From Candidatus Fimivivens faecavium (GTDB lineage: Bacteria; Bacillota; Clostridia; Oscillospirales; Ruminococcaceae): a stretch of 64,000 nucleotides of DNA. Below, in pieces: positions 15,235 through 24,549 of the stretch. Positions within the stretch are counted from its first letter, which is position 1. Every line of letters begins with the position of its first letter. Location of the stretch: the NCBI GenBank assembly GCA_018716105.1, contig DVKH01000042.1, forward strand, positions 1 through 64,000. Direction: 5' to 3'. The notes under the pieces are model-generated. The model was given only the letters and a program-made list of their open reading frames with translations, was not told where the DNA came from and did no database searches. The translations under genes and the position numbers were made by a program.

Positions 15235-15666
15235 CTACTTTGAATGGCTCTTCTTGCCGGAAGAACCCCGTTTTCCGTCGATATTCCTCTTGAGATCAGA
15301 AATCTTGGAATCGCTCGTCTGCTTAAACTTCGACAGCATTTCCTCAAACGACTGCGGCCCCGTTTTAGCGCTCCAGTCGCGGTCCGAACCGGGCCCGATT
15401 CTTCTTGGGGCGGGCGCGGCGTGCGGCGGTTGTTCCACAGCGCGCTTGATGGAAAGATTGATCTTCCCATCCGGTGTGATCGCCAGAATTTTTACCCGGA
15501 CAATCTGGCTGTCCGAGATAAAGTCCTTGATCTCCTTGACGTAGGTGGCGGCGACTTCAGAAATATGAACCATACCGGTCTTTCCGCCGGGAAGTTCGAC
15601 AAATGCACCGAATTTGGTGATCCCCGTGACCTTTCCCTCAACAATCGATCCAACCTCAAGAGCCAT
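15235..15666 (-). CDS. yabR: S1-domain RNA-binding protein (YabR-like)
   Basis: A 143-residue protein with one S1 domain at residues 1-75 (VEGKVTGITKFGAFVELPGGKTGMVH start, KILAITPDGKINLSIK end) and a basic, Ser/Lys-rich, disordered tail. Proteins of this type associate with ribosomes or RNA. The position directly after divIC matches yabR in Bacillus. Normal length and a clear terminator downstream. Confidence 0.88.
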   Translation of the reverse strand: MALEVGSIVEGKVTGITKFGAFVELPGGKTGMVHISEVAATYVKEIKDFISDSQIVRVKILAITPDGKINLSIKRAVEQPPHAAPAPRRIGPGSDRDWSAKTGPQSFEEMLSKFKQTSDSKISDLKRNIDGKRGSSGKKSHSK

Positions 15667-15700
15667 ATGTGAGTTGTTCCTCCCTGGTATTTGTTACCCC

Positions 15701-15994
15701 TTATTTTCCCGAGACGTCGATAATGATCTTTTCGTCTGGATAAGCGAATTCCAGTTTATCCCGTGCGATCCTCTCGATATACTCCCGGTTTTCCCCCATT
15801 TGGAGCATCCGCTCCGTCTCTTTGTTTTCAAGTTTCTGCTGTTCAACACTCTGCTGAAGCAAAATAAGCTCTCTTCTCTTGGCTGTCACATCAAGCTGCA
15901 TGTTCACGAGCGTTACCGCTACATAAGTCACAAAACAGATTACGCTGATTCGAAGAAGCAGACTAGCTTTTTGCTTTCTGCGCCTGACCGCCAC
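15701..15994 (-). CDS. divIC: DivIC/FtsB-type septum formation protein
   Basis: 97 residues from a GTG at 15994 preceded by AAGGAAGGCG. A basic N-terminus, one membrane span (residues 12-35), then a leucine-rich coiled coil and the short conserved end (YIERIARDKLEFAYPDEKII). The family bridges FtsL and FtsI/FtsW-type proteins at the division septum. The start lies inside the end of yabQ, a 32-base overlap that suggests translational coupling. Confidence 0.85.
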   Translation of the reverse strand: MAVRRRKQKASLLLRISVICFVTYVAVTLVNMQLDVTAKRRELILLQQSVEQQKLENKETERMLQMGENREYIERIARDKLEFAYPDEKIIIDVSGK

Positions 15995-16583
15995 CCATTT
16001 CGCCTTCCTTTCGCCGTTTTCTGATACGCCTGCTTGCAGAGCGGGCCTTAGAAAAATTATACAATAAAACACGGCGGCGTTTCAAGCTATATTTTGCGCG
16101 TTCGGAAGCTTTTTTCAGTTCTTTTTCCCGTTTTTTCAGCGTTCTATGTCCTGCTTTGACGAGAGCCGAAGTCAATCGAAAAACGGGGCGCACCGTAATG
16201 CTCCACAGGAAATGAAAAAACCGTCTGAAAAATGCGATGATCGCGTCGGCTGCAGCCATCACCGCGCACCCGACGGTAAAGTAATAAACGCATGCGCCCA
16301 GCAGCTGTCCCACGAGGACAAACCAGCGAAGCCTGCCCTCAGAATAATTCATCATATAGGTAAACGAGAGGACAGCGCAGATTAAGAAGAACAGAATATC
16401 CTCGACGGCGATCAGAAAAGACGGAAGCGGGAACGCTTTGCGCGTGATCCGGAACACGTCATAGATTGCCCCGAGGAGCATGCCGAGGGCGCAGGACATC
16501 AAAAAATTCACGCTTTGCTGCGCGATGTTGATGCTGATGTCCGGCTGCTGAGCGGCAGCGGTCAGCGAAAGAGCCGGGACCAT
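15963..16583 (-). CDS. yabQ: Spore cortex biosynthesis protein YabQ
   Basis: 206 residues with four membrane segments in the first 125 residues (the SVNFLMSCALGMLLGAIYDVFRI signature region, not quoted in full) and a very basic C-terminal tail rich in Lys and Arg. In Bacillus YabQ is a membrane protein of the engulfing mother cell that is needed for cortex synthesis. It overlaps yabP by 22 bases and divIC by 32 bases. Confidence 0.88.
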   Translation of the reverse strand: MVPALSLTAAAQQPDISINIAQQSVNFLMSCALGMLLGAIYDVFRITRKAFPLPSFLIAVEDILFFLICAVLSFTYMMNYSEGRLRWFVLVGQLLGACVYYFTVGCAVMAAADAIIAFFRRFFHFLWSITVRPVFRLTSALVKAGHRTLKKREKELKKASERAKYSLKRRRVLLYNFSKARSASRRIRKRRKEGEMGGGQAQKAKS

Positions 16584-16843
16584 ATGCTGCCTTTCGCCGA
16601 CACGTTGTCGGAATATTCCAGGCTTACAACCTCGCCTTCCAGCGAAAGTTCGCCCGCGTCCACGTCGATTCGGTTGATGTGCAGATTATATCCCCGGACC
16701 AGAAGCTCGCCCTCGTCGGTGAACACCGCGACAGCCTCCTCGTCGAAGCTGTCGATATCGGTGACGCCCGTAATCGTCAGGTTTCTCCGATCCTCCATCA
16801 CCACGTTGTGCCGCGAGGACACCGCTTTTTTCTCCTCGGCCAT
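16562..16843 (-). CDS. yabP: Sporulation protein YabP
   Basis: 93 residues from the ATG at 16843, which has a GGGAGGG site; an earlier ATG at 16882 lacks one. The protein is a small beta-rich domain (LTITGVTDIDSFDEEAV, then LHINRIDVDAGELSLEGEV) typical of the YabP/YqfC family, which acts with YabQ in spore cortex formation. The end overlaps yabQ. Confidence 0.88.
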   Translation of the reverse strand: MAEEKKAVSSRHNVVMEDRRNLTITGVTDIDSFDEEAVAVFTDEGELLVRGYNLHINRIDVDAGELSLEGEVVSLEYSDNVSAKGSIWSRLFR

Positions 16844-16944
16844 TTCTGTCTCGCCCTCCCCGTCATGAAGCTTTCTCTCCATTTTATGAGGACAGGCGAC
16901 AGGATATGCCGAAACCGGCCGCCGCTCTGAAAGGACTGCGCCGC

Positions 16945-17187
16945 TTAATCCAAAACGGTGTACAGATCAGACGCTGCATCCTTCGCCGCGTGCTCGGCGA
17001 CCGTTACAATCCTCACCTTCACCGGCTTCTGCCCAAGGCTGATTTCAAGAACGTCCCCTTCTTTCACCTCATAAGAGGCGCGGGCGGGCTTTCCGTTGAC
17101 TGAAACCCGCCCGGCGTCACAGGCTTCGTTGGCTACGGTGCGCCGCTTAATCAGCCGGGATACCTTTAAAAATTTGTCTAACCGCAT
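16945..17187 (-). CDS. rqcP: S4-domain protein RqcP (YabO)
   Basis: An 80-residue S4 RNA-binding protein starting MRLDKFLKVSRLIKRRTVAN. RqcP works with RqcH in ribosome-associated quality control, stabilising the peptidyl-tRNA while Ala tails are added. The position between mazG/hup and yabP matches yabO in Bacillus. Family-typical length. Confidence 0.92.
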   Translation of the reverse strand: MRLDKFLKVSRLIKRRTVANEACDAGRVSVNGKPARASYEVKEGDVLEISLGQKPVKVRIVTVAEHAAKDAASDLYTVLD

Positions 17188-17245
17188 GTTTCCTCCGTTC
17201 CGGTCCCCAGCCGGTCATCTCCGGCAGGGACCCTGAAGATATGGC

Positions 17246-17270
17246 AAAACCGCCCTTGACAGGCGGTTTT
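17246..17270 (-). terminator. Terminator between hup and rqcP
   Basis: AAAACCGCC pairs with GGCGGTTTT around a seven-base loop, giving T-runs on both strands. It splits the cluster and may partly insulate hup from the sporulation genes. Confidence 0.6.
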
Positions 17271-17363
17271 CCGAATCAAATCAAACCATTTTAATGGCCG
17301 CAACTCTGGGACAGGCTATATGGCCAAAACAGCCGCTGGCTATTTTTATTGCAGTACAGGTCT

Positions 17364-17639
17364 TTACTTTGAAACGGCGTCTTTGAGCGCCTTGCCAGCC
17401 TTAAAGGCGGGGAGCTTCGAAGCCTCGATGGTGATCTCTTCTTTGGTTCTCGGGTTAATGCCCTTGCGCGCGCTGCGGGTCTTCACCTCGAACACGCCGA
17501 AACCAACCAGGGACACCTTCTCGTCCGCGACAAGAGCGTCGGTGATCGCCTCAAGCACGGCATTGACAGCTTTTTCGCTGTCCTTTTTGGACATCTCCGC
17601 CTTCGTAGCCACTGCGGCGATTAAATCTGCCTTTGTCAT
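17364..17639 (-). CDS. hup: HU-family nucleoid protein
   Basis: A 91-residue HU protein: [11 protein letters not shown] start, the [11 protein letters not shown] strand and the [10 protein letters not shown] arm with the DNA-intercalating Pro. It compacts chromosomal DNA as a dimer. The ATG at 17639 lies one base after the mazG stop codon, with the GGAGGG site inside the end of mazG; upstream in-frame codons are not part of the gene. Confidence 0.95.
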   Translation of the reverse strand: MTKADLIAAVATKAEMSKKDSEKAVNAVLEAITDALVADEKVSLVGFGVFEVKTRSARKGINPRTKEEITIEASKLPAFKAGKALKDAVSK

Positions 17640-17640
17640 T

Positions 17641-18468
17641 TTAAAAACCCTCCACTTTGTTTTTGTTGTGCTGAAGCGCCTTCGCTTCGTCCCAAAGCGC
17701 GTTCTTAGCTTCAATGCTCTCGAGCTTTAGGTCGAGGCCCCGCTTCCTTGCCATCCCTTCAACCGCTTCAAAACGGCTGATAAACTTGTCGCAGGACCGA
17801 ACCAGGCTCTCCTCCGCATCGATGCCGATCAGCCTCGCAACATTGACCACTGAAAACAGCAGGTCGCCAAGCTCTTCTTCAGATCCGGGCTTGTCCCCCG
17901 CAGCGATCGCCTGCCGAAGCTCGTCGAACTCCTCGCAGAGATCCTTCAGCGCCATTTCAATACCGGGATAATCAAAACCCGTTTTCGCCGCGCGCTTCTG
18001 CACCTTTTGGCTGCGCATCAACGCCGGGAAAACACGCGGCACGCTTTTAACGGCGTCAGTCGCAGTTTTCTGTCCCTTTTCGCGTTTTTTGATTTCCTCC
18101 CAGTTGTCAAGGACTTCCTCTGAATCCCTTACGCTCACTTCCCCAAAAATATGGGGATGCCGGAGGATCAGCTTTTTACAGATGCCGTCCGCCACGTCGT
18201 CGAAGCGAAAATGCCCCGCCTCTTCGCTCATCCTCGAATGGAACGCCACCTGCAGCAGGAGGTCCCCCAGTTCTTCTTTGAGCATTTCAGGGCTTTCCAT
18301 GTCGATCGCTTCCACAACCTCATATGCCTCTTCGATCAGGTTATTTCGGATCGACTGATGGGTCTGTTCCCGATCCCAGGGGCATCCGCCCTCGCCTCGC
18401 AGCAGCTCCATAATCCGGAGCAGATCTTCGATGCGGTAATTCTGCTTCTGGTCGAAAGAAAGTCCCAT
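17641..18468 (-). CDS. mazG: Nucleoside triphosphate pyrophosphohydrolase MazG
   Basis: A 275-residue two-domain MazG. Each half has the E-E-x2-E and E-x2-D metal-binding pattern (first [14 protein letters not shown] with ELGDLLLQV, second [13 protein letters not shown] with ELGDLLFSV). It hydrolyses NTPs to NMP and pyrophosphate, cleaning the nucleotide pool. The [11 protein letters not shown] motif near residue 27 is typical. It matches yabN in the Bacillus cluster, where it is fused to a methylase domain that is absent here. Confidence 0.9.
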   Translation of the reverse strand: MGLSFDQKQNYRIEDLLRIMELLRGEGGCPWDREQTHQSIRNNLIEEAYEVVEAIDMESPEMLKEELGDLLLQVAFHSRMSEEAGHFRFDDVADGICKKLILRHPHIFGEVSVRDSEEVLDNWEEIKKREKGQKTATDAVKSVPRVFPALMRSQKVQKRAAKTGFDYPGIEMALKDLCEEFDELRQAIAAGDKPGSEEELGDLLFSVVNVARLIGIDAEESLVRSCDKFISRFEAVEGMARKRGLDLKLESIEAKNALWDEAKALQHNKNKVEGF

Positions 18469-18514
18469 TTCAAACGCTTCTCCTTTATCTTTGGCAAAAA
18501 ACGCTGTTCTAATA

Positions 18515-20251
18515 TTAACCTAAAAGATTTTTCTTTGCAAGGTATTTTTCAAATTTCGGGCCATTTTTTAGGAGCCTGAGGTCATCGGGCGTAATGGTGC
18601 GCAGCAGCAGAAGAGAGACAGCATAAACAAGCGCCCCGGCAGCCACCGCAGGCAGCACCGAAAGCCCGCTGCCCGTCGCCCGGAACAGAAACCCATATCC
18701 CGCCCAGGCTGTTCCAGCGCAGAGCGCAGCCGCCGCAAGCGGTTTTGCAAACAGGAACACGAGGTTGAGGTTGGCGTCAATCTCCCGCAGCAGAACCGAA
18801 AGCCCGCCCAGCAGGATCACAAGATAGCACAAAAGCGTCCCCCATGCGGCCCCGGTGACGTTCACCGATGGGATTGCAACCGTTAAAACGTTTGCAAGGA
18901 GCTTGACAATCCCGCCCAGCGCCATCAGCTTCACCGGCGCATAAATTCGCCCAACCGCCTGCAGCATGCTGTTGACCGGCGCCGTCATCGCGGAAAATAT
19001 CGCCGCAATTCCGAGGATGCGCAGCAGCGGCGCCGCCACCAGAACCTCGCTCTGGTTTGCGCAAAACAGGAGCGAAAGGATCGGCTCCGCGAGCACCGTC
19101 ATCCCAAGCCCGGCCGGAATCGCGACGGCCGCCGTAATCTTGAGGACCGACTCGGCGGAGCAGCGCAGCGGGCCGCGCCTTTTTTTGGCCCAGAGTTCGC
19201 TGATCATCGGAAGCGCGCTCACTCCAAGCGAAGCGGTCACCGACGGAACAAGATGGAACACCGTCAGCGCGAGCCCCGTGTAGGAGCCGTAGAGAAAATT
19301 CGGCAGTTCCCCGGCGCCGATCGCGGACAGCCCCGCATCAGGATGGGAGGCGATCACCGCCGGAAGATCCAGTTCGATCGCCTTTCCCAGCCGGTTCATT
19401 ACCGTGACCAGATCGACCATCGAGGTCAGGTTGATCACCAGCGCAGAGAGACAGACCGGCAGGGCCACCGACAGCAGCCGAAGTGCAGGATGGTTTAGTT
19501 TTTCACCGGGAAAAGGGGCGTTTTTCGCTGTAATGTTATTTCGCTTTACAGGATGAAAAAGCGCAAGATAAAGCGCTCCCGCCGCTGTTGAAAGGGTTAC
19601 GCCGAGGACGGCGGCCGCGGCGGCGACAGGCGCAATCGCCCGCATCGCCTCGGCTTCGTTGGCGGCCGCCGCGCCGTAAACCAGAAGCCCGTTTTCAAAG
19701 CAGTCCAGTCCATACCGGACCGCCGCAACGGCGAGCAGAATGCCGAACACGAGCTTCGCGACGGCTTCCACCACCTGTGACGAAGCCGTCGGCCGCATGT
19801 TCCGCGTGCCTTCGTGATAGCCGCGGTAAACCGAGGAAACGCACGCAAATAAGAGCGCCGGCGCAATTGCGACCGTCGCGAGATAGGCGGACGGATTCCC
19901 GACCAATTGGAGGACGCCCCCCGCCCCAAACCCGATCGCCAGCGACAGCAGAAGGCCGATCATCGGGAACAGCCAGAGCGCCGTCCGGTAGATACGGTCC
20001 GCGGTTTCCCGCTGGCCGAGGGCGTTCGCCTGCGAGACCAGCTTGGAAACGGCGACCGGAAACCCCGCCACCGAAAGCGCATAAATCGGGTTAAAAAAAC
20101 TGTAGGCGGTCATGAAATACCCCATGCCCGCGCCGCCGACGATGTTGGTCAGCGGAATTTTAAAAAACGCGCCGATGATTTTGACCAGCATCGTCCCCGC
20201 AATCAGCACGGCTGCGCCTCCCAGGAACGACTGCCCCCTTTTTTCCGCCAA
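18515..20251 (-). CDS. MATE-superfamily polysaccharide flippase (SpoVB/YabM-like)
   Basis: 578 residues from a TTG at 20251 preceded by GGGGAGGTG; a TTG nine codons upstream lacks a site. About 14 membrane segments, with a first half (GTMLVKIIGAFFKIPLTNI, then MGYFMTAYSFFNPIYALS) typical of the MurJ/SpoVB branch that moves lipid-linked wall or spore precursors across the membrane. The position next to mazG matches yabM. Which precursor it carries cannot be told. Confidence 0.85.
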   Translation of the reverse strand: MAEKRGQSFLGGAAVLIAGTMLVKIIGAFFKIPLTNIVGGAGMGYFMTAYSFFNPIYALSVAGFPVAVSKLVSQANALGQRETADRIYRTALWLFPMIGLLLSLAIGFGAGGVLQLVGNPSAYLATVAIAPALLFACVSSVYRGYHEGTRNMRPTASSQVVEAVAKLVFGILLAVAAVRYGLDCFENGLLVYGAAAANEAEAMRAIAPVAAAAAVLGVTLSTAAGALYLALFHPVKRNNITAKNAPFPGEKLNHPALRLLSVALPVCLSALVINLTSMVDLVTVMNRLGKAIELDLPAVIASHPDAGLSAIGAGELPNFLYGSYTGLALTVFHLVPSVTASLGVSALPMISELWAKKRRGPLRCSAESVLKITAAVAIPAGLGMTVLAEPILSLLFCANQSEVLVAAPLLRILGIAAIFSAMTAPVNSMLQAVGRIYAPVKLMALGGIVKLLANVLTVAIPSVNVTGAAWGTLLCYLVILLGGLSVLLREIDANLNLVFLFAKPLAAAALCAGTAWAGYGFLFRATGSGLSVLPAVAAGALVYAVSLLLLRTITPDDLRLLKNGPKFEKYLAKKNLLG

Positions 20252-20317
20252 ACCGCCACCTCCCCGCTTTCTCTCCAAACTTTATGCCTGGGGAAGGCGG
20301 CATTATGCCCGGGGGAC

Positions 20318-20360
20318 AGCCAAAAAACAAAACATCCGCGGCCATCTGGAACCGCGGATG
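20318..20360 (-). terminator. Terminator of the zinc-ribbon gene
   Basis: CATCCGCGG and CCGCGGATG form a nine-base stem. On the minus strand it is followed by a T-rich tract (TTTTGTTTTTTGG). Confidence 0.7.
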
Positions 20361-20368
20361 CGCTGTTT

Positions 20369-20791
20369 TTATTCTTCTGTGGAATCTTCTGGATTCGACG
20401 TTCCATCGCCCTTCTGCGGCTGGGTTTTCGGCTTTTTAAGGTTTGCCCCGCACTTCGAACAATAGGTCGATTCATAGGGATTGACCGCGCTGCATCTCTG
20501 GCAGGTCACGCCCCGTTTGATATCCGAAATCTTGGTGTTGATCTCGTTGAGTTCCACAATCAGGCCATCCTGCTCCTTGATGCAGACCGCGATCAGGTCG
20601 CTGTTGTCCGTCCCGGTCTTTTCCTGCTCATAAACAAGATTCCCGATCCGTTCATAGGTGCTCTGCATCATCGCATTGACCTGGGAAGCCTGCATTTTGA
20701 GCTTTGAAACCTCGACGGCCTCCCCCGTTTTGCGGGTCGCAATACTCGCTACCTGTTTTGCACCAAATAAAAGTTCATCAAGCTTCGACAA
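20369..20791 (-). CDS. Coiled-coil protein with a C-terminal zinc ribbon
   Basis: 140 residues. The first 95 form long amphipathic helices. A zinc ribbon follows (CQRCSAVNPYESTYCSKCG, Cys-x2-Cys twice), and the tail is acidic and disordered. No enzyme motif is present. It stands alone between a promoter (20937-20965) and a terminator. Function unknown. Confidence 0.8.
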   Translation of the reverse strand: MSKLDELLFGAKQVASIATRKTGEAVEVSKLKMQASQVNAMMQSTYERIGNLVYEQEKTGTDNSDLIAVCIKEQDGLIVELNEINTKISDIKRGVTCQRCSAVNPYESTYCSKCGANLKKPKTQPQKGDGTSNPEDSTEE

Positions 20792-20936
20792 ATCCGGTCA
20801 CCTCTTTCAGTTCATTGACGTCGTCCCCCCGTTTTTGTATGAAACGGGCGTATTTTTGGGGCGCCATGTTTTTGACCGCAGGCCGCGACGTTTTCCGGCC
20901 CCGGTTAAAGTTCCTGTCTTCTCCCCATTGCATTCT

Positions 20937-20965
20937 ATTATACCTCTTGCACTGGGAGAAAACAA
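20937..20965 (-). promoter_or_regulatory. Sigma-A promoter of the zinc-ribbon gene
   Basis: TTGTTT (20960-20965), 17 bases, TATAAT (20937-20942) on the minus strand, with a leader of about 140 bases. Confidence 0.6.
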
Positions 20966-20976
20966 CAAACAAACGA

Positions 20977-21918
20977 TTAATTTCCAATGAACTCCCGAAG
21001 CAGCGAATCGGCCGGGATCAGCGCATGGTCGATATCCAAAAATGCGTCGAGGATCGCCTTAATCTCCCGCGCCTTCTCGCCAAACAGCGGATCCTCAAGC
21101 ACTGGGCCGAGAATCGGGAGCACATACTGGTGGAATACGCAGGCCTCGTAATCGAGCGAGGAGTCAATCTTAAAATCGACGTTATCCCGAAACGGGTAGA
21201 TATACTCCTCTTCCCCCTCCAGGATGCCGTCCCACATCGAGATGGTCCCGAGCGGCGGGTGTCCCCGGAAGTTGTAGTCCCGTACCATCCGGCGGATCAG
21301 CCTCATGTTCTTGGGCGTAAGGATCTCGGTCTCCCCGTCGAGGAATTTCGTCCTCGTGCTGACATAGCCTTTTAAGATCTTCCCCTGGTCGAGCGCTTCG
21401 ACCAGGATCGGATTGAGGGCGTGCAGGCCCTCCACAATCAGGATATCCTGCTTTTCAAGCGTGATCCGCTGCCATTCGCTCTTCCGGCTGCTCTGTTCAA
21501 AGTCGAACTGCGGAAACAGCGCGGTCCCGTTCTGGCTCAGTTCCAAAAGGCACCGGTTGATCAGCGGGATGTCGAGCGCATACACCGATTCCATATCCGG
21601 CGTTCCGTCCGGTTTCCTGGGATACTGCGCGATGCCGAGGAAAAAATCGTCAAGCGAGACGACCGGCGCCATCTTGCCCCGGTGGCGGAACACCTCGCTG
21701 AGCTTGTGGGCGGTGGTCGTTTTCCCGGAAGAGGTCGGCCCCGCGAGCAGAAGAACGTCATACCGCCCTTCATCCCCAGCGAACGCGGCGACCGCTTCGA
21801 GCTGGGCGCGGTACCCCTCCTCGCAGGCCGCCACAAAACCCGCCGGGTCCTCGGCCGCCCTCCGGTTGATGTCGGAGAGCTGAACATGGAGGTTCTTATA
21901 ATACTCGACTTGCTTCAT
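20977..21918 (-). CDS. Uridine kinase-like P-loop protein
   Basis: 313 residues. The P-loop LLAGPTSSGKTTTAHKL is near residue 58, VVSLDDFFLG supplies the acidic residue of nucleoside kinases, and ILIVEGLHALNP follows. The family is related to uridine kinase and phosphoribulokinase and is often annotated as such, but this branch has an extended N-terminus and C-terminus, and its substrate is unproven. It overlaps the end of hemZ by 23 bases. Confidence 0.82.
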   Translation of the reverse strand: MKQVEYYKNLHVQLSDINRRAAEDPAGFVAACEEGYRAQLEAVAAFAGDEGRYDVLLLAGPTSSGKTTTAHKLSEVFRHRGKMAPVVSLDDFFLGIAQYPRKPDGTPDMESVYALDIPLINRCLLELSQNGTALFPQFDFEQSSRKSEWQRITLEKQDILIVEGLHALNPILVEALDQGKILKGYVSTRTKFLDGETEILTPKNMRLIRRMVRDYNFRGHPPLGTISMWDGILEGEEEYIYPFRDNVDFKIDSSLDYEACVFHQYVLPILGPVLEDPLFGEKAREIKAILDAFLDIDHALIPADSLLREFIGN

Positions 21919-23359
21919 AGAGCCGCTTCACCTCTTCCTTTCTTCGGAGGATTTCGTAAAACTTCGAACAATATTCATATGGATATTTGTAGTTAAATAT
22001 GCGGGTGAGTTTTCTCTCTCCGCCAAGGCAGAGCTTGGTCGAAGCGCCCGCCCCCGCCGCGAGAATGGTCTGGGTCTCGTCCATGATGTAGACGTTATAA
22101 CAGCCTTCCCGCCCGGGCTTCGCGTATCCGGTGTTGTCGAGGTTGTCCACCGAACCTTTCTGCCGGTAGAGGTAATAGGGCCGGTATCCTGCTCCGGTCA
22201 GCCGCTCTCTGGCCTCGTCCACCATCCGGCTCACCTGCTGCCGCCGCTCGAACACGTCGCTTTGGCTCTCCGCCGCGAGGGCGGAGGAACGCTTTTTGGC
22301 GAGGGTGTGCACGGTCACGTTTTCAGGCGCGAGCGCGAAGACCCGGTCCAGCGTCCGCGAGAATCCGTCCGGGTCGTCCATAGGAAGCCCCGCGATCAAG
22401 TCCATATTGATGTTGTCAAACCCCAGCCCCCGTGCGAGCGAAAACGCCCTCTCCACGTCGGCCGCCGTATGCTTTCGCCCGACGGCGCGGAGCACCTCGT
22501 CCCGCATGCTTTGCGGGTTGACCGAAAGGCGGGTCGCCCCCGCTTCCCGGATCGCGCGGAGCTTTTCCGCGTCGATGGTGTCCGGCCGGCCGGCCTCGAC
22601 GGTGTATTCGAGGAGGCCGGCAAAGTCAAAGGATTCCCCGACCGCCGCGAATAAAACTCTCATCAGTTCCGCCGGGATTGCGGTCGGCGTCCCGCCGCCG
22701 AAATAGACGCACCGGAGCCGGAGCCCCAGCTCCTTCGCGATCCGACCAGTCGACCGTATCTCCTCAGCGAGCAGCCGGACATAATCGGGGATCAGCTTTT
22801 TCGACCGCTCCACATCATGGGAGATGAACGAACAATAGCTGCACCGGCTCGGGCAGAACGGGATCGAAACATAGAGGCTGAAGCTGTCGGGGGTGTTCTT
22901 CGCGTTAATCCCGGCCTCCACCGCCTGAATCCCGAGCGCGAGATCGATCATACGGTCCTCAACGAGATACTCCTCCCGGAATTTCCGCCGGACCGCGTCT
23001 TCGCCCATCCCCGCCTCAACCGCCCGGTGGAAGAGCTTCACCGGGCGCACGCCGGTCAGGATGCCCCAGCGCGGCCGGATGCCGGTCAGATCGGAGAGCA
23101 GGCCGAACATCATCCGCGCGAGCGCGAACACCGCTTGCTTTTCCGCCGTCCCTTTTGCAACCTTCTGCGCCGCTTCCAGCCGCTCCCCGCCGAGCGAGAT
23201 CACAACCGAGCAGGCTCCGCCGCCCTCGAGCGAAGCAAAGATGAAGTCCCCTGCGTCCGGCTGCCCGCCCGGGCTCCGAACCTCAACCGACGGAAAAAAC
23301 ATCCCGGCCAAGCGCTCGAGTTCATAAACCGAGGACAGCCCGTTTAAAATCAGCCTCAT
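21896..23359 (-). CDS. hemZ: Oxygen-independent coproporphyrinogen III oxidase-like HemZ
   Basis: A 487-residue radical SAM enzyme of the HemN family. The Fe-S motif CPSRCSYC (Cys-x3-Cys-x2-Cys) lies near residue 172, followed by FGGGTPTAIP and the HemN-like MDLIAGLPMD. An N-terminal extension of about 160 residues is specific to the HemZ branch. It is assigned to anaerobic haem or related tetrapyrrole synthesis; no other haem gene is in the window, so the true product may differ. It is translationally coupled to the preceding MBL gene (ATGA). Confidence 0.88.
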   Translation of the reverse strand: MRLILNGLSSVYELERLAGMFFPSVEVRSPGGQPDAGDFIFASLEGGGACSVVISLGGERLEAAQKVAKGTAEKQAVFALARMMFGLLSDLTGIRPRWGILTGVRPVKLFHRAVEAGMGEDAVRRKFREEYLVEDRMIDLALGIQAVEAGINAKNTPDSFSLYVSIPFCPSRCSYCSFISHDVERSKKLIPDYVRLLAEEIRSTGRIAKELGLRLRCVYFGGGTPTAIPAELMRVLFAAVGESFDFAGLLEYTVEAGRPDTIDAEKLRAIREAGATRLSVNPQSMRDEVLRAVGRKHTAADVERAFSLARGLGFDNINMDLIAGLPMDDPDGFSRTLDRVFALAPENVTVHTLAKKRSSALAAESQSDVFERRQQVSRMVDEARERLTGAGYRPYYLYRQKGSVDNLDNTGYAKPGREGCYNVYIMDETQTILAAGAGASTKLCLGGERKLTRIFNYKYPYEYCSKFYEILRRKEEVKRLYEASRVL

Positions 23360-23997
23360 TCGGAGAGCGCTTTCCGGATATACATGTTGCGTTTCTTCTC
23401 ATGCCCCATGTTTGTCGGCGACCCGTGTCCCGGGAACACCTCGACCTCGTCGGGAAGCGACGCAAGCTTTTTCAGCGATTCCAAAAGCGTATCGTAGTTT
23501 CCGCCCGCGAGATCGGTCCGCCCGACCTCCTCGAGGAAGAGCGTATCCCCCGAAAACAGCAGGTCCCCGCACCGGTAGCAGACGCCGCCGAAGGTGTGTC
23601 CGGGCGTATCGATCACCGAGAAGGTCATCGCTCCAACTGTGATCTCGTCGCCTTCCTTCACCGTCCGGTCCGCGGAAAGGCCCTTGTAATCTTCCGGATC
23701 GCCGTACATCCGCACGCTGGCCGAGGAGGCCGCGTCCGCCAGCATCGGCGCATCGTTTGCGCCGACGATCACCGGAACGTCGGGATAATACCGCTTGAAA
23801 GCGCGGATACCGCCGGTGTGGTCAAAATGGCCGTGGGTCAGAAGAATCGCCTTTGGGGTCAGCTTTTTCTCCTGAAGTCGGCCGGCGATGCCGCCGCCGT
23901 TGGCGCCGGGGTCAATCACCGCCGCGTTCCCGTCGCCGTCGGCGACCACATAGCAATTTGTCTCAATCGGTCCTACCACCATTGAAAATAGCTTCAT
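23356..23997 (-). CDS. MBL-fold hydrolase (glyoxalase II-like)
   Basis: A 213-residue metallo-beta-lactamase-fold protein with THGHFDH near residue 54, DTPGHT, LLFSGDTLF and VFPGHG, the complete set of metal ligands. The nearest families are hydroxyacylglutathione hydrolase-like proteins (YqgX type), which act on thioesters. It overlaps both hemZ and dtd by four bases, so the three are one translation unit. Confidence 0.88.
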   Translation of the reverse strand: MKLFSMVVGPIETNCYVVADGDGNAAVIDPGANGGGIAGRLQEKKLTPKAILLTHGHFDHTGGIRAFKRYYPDVPVIVGANDAPMLADAASSASVRMYGDPEDYKGLSADRTVKEGDEITVGAMTFSVIDTPGHTFGGVCYRCGDLLFSGDTLFLEEVGRTDLAGGNYDTLLESLKKLASLPDEVEVFPGHGSPTNMGHEKKRNMYIRKALSE

Positions 23998-24521
23998 CCG
24001 TTTTCCCTGTCCTTTCCCAGACCCGCCGCAGGCGCCGGTTCATTTTGAGTCCCCTGTTTTGCCGCGCCGGGCATGATTTCATCGGTGTCAAGGAAGATGG
24101 TAACCGGCCCGTCGTTCACAAGCGAGACCTTCATCTTTGCCCCGAATTGGCCGGTCTTCACCTCGCCGACCCCGGCCGCCTGGAGGCGCCGGCAGTATTC
24201 CTGATACAGCTCATCCGCGGCCGGCGGTTTTTCCGCCCGCACGAACGAGGGCCGCCTTCCCTTCCGGCAGTCGGCGTAAAGGGTAAAGTTCGAAATGACC
24301 AGAGCCGAGCCGCCGACGTCCAGGAGCGAAAGATTCATCTTGTCCTCCCCATCGGTAAAAACCCGAAGCGCGGCCGTCTTATCCGCGAGAAACGCGGCTT
24401 CGCGCGCGGTGTCGCCCTCCTGCACGCCGACCAGAATCACAAATCCCGGCCCGATGCCGCGGGCCTCCCCGCCGTTGATCTCAACCGAAGCTTCGGTCAC
24501 GCGCTGTAAAATCGCTCTCAT
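23994..24521 (-). CDS. dtd: D-aminoacyl-tRNA deacylase
   Basis: 175 residues. The Dtd fold is complete: MRAILQRVTEASVEI start, the catalytic SNFTLYAD strand (near residue 78) and the Gly-Pro pair in NDGPVT that selects D-amino acids. It frees tRNA from wrongly attached D-residues. The last 25 residues are a Pro/Ala-rich extension beyond the usual 150. It is coupled to the following MBL gene. Confidence 0.92.
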   Translation of the reverse strand: MRAILQRVTEASVEINGGEARGIGPGFVILVGVQEGDTAREAAFLADKTAALRVFTDGEDKMNLSLLDVGGSALVISNFTLYADCRKGRRPSFVRAEKPPAADELYQEYCRRLQAAGVGEVKTGQFGAKMKVSLVNDGPVTIFLDTDEIMPGAAKQGTQNEPAPAAGLGKDRENG

Positions 24522-24549
24522 CGATTACCCGTCCCCCGTTTTGTTTCGT

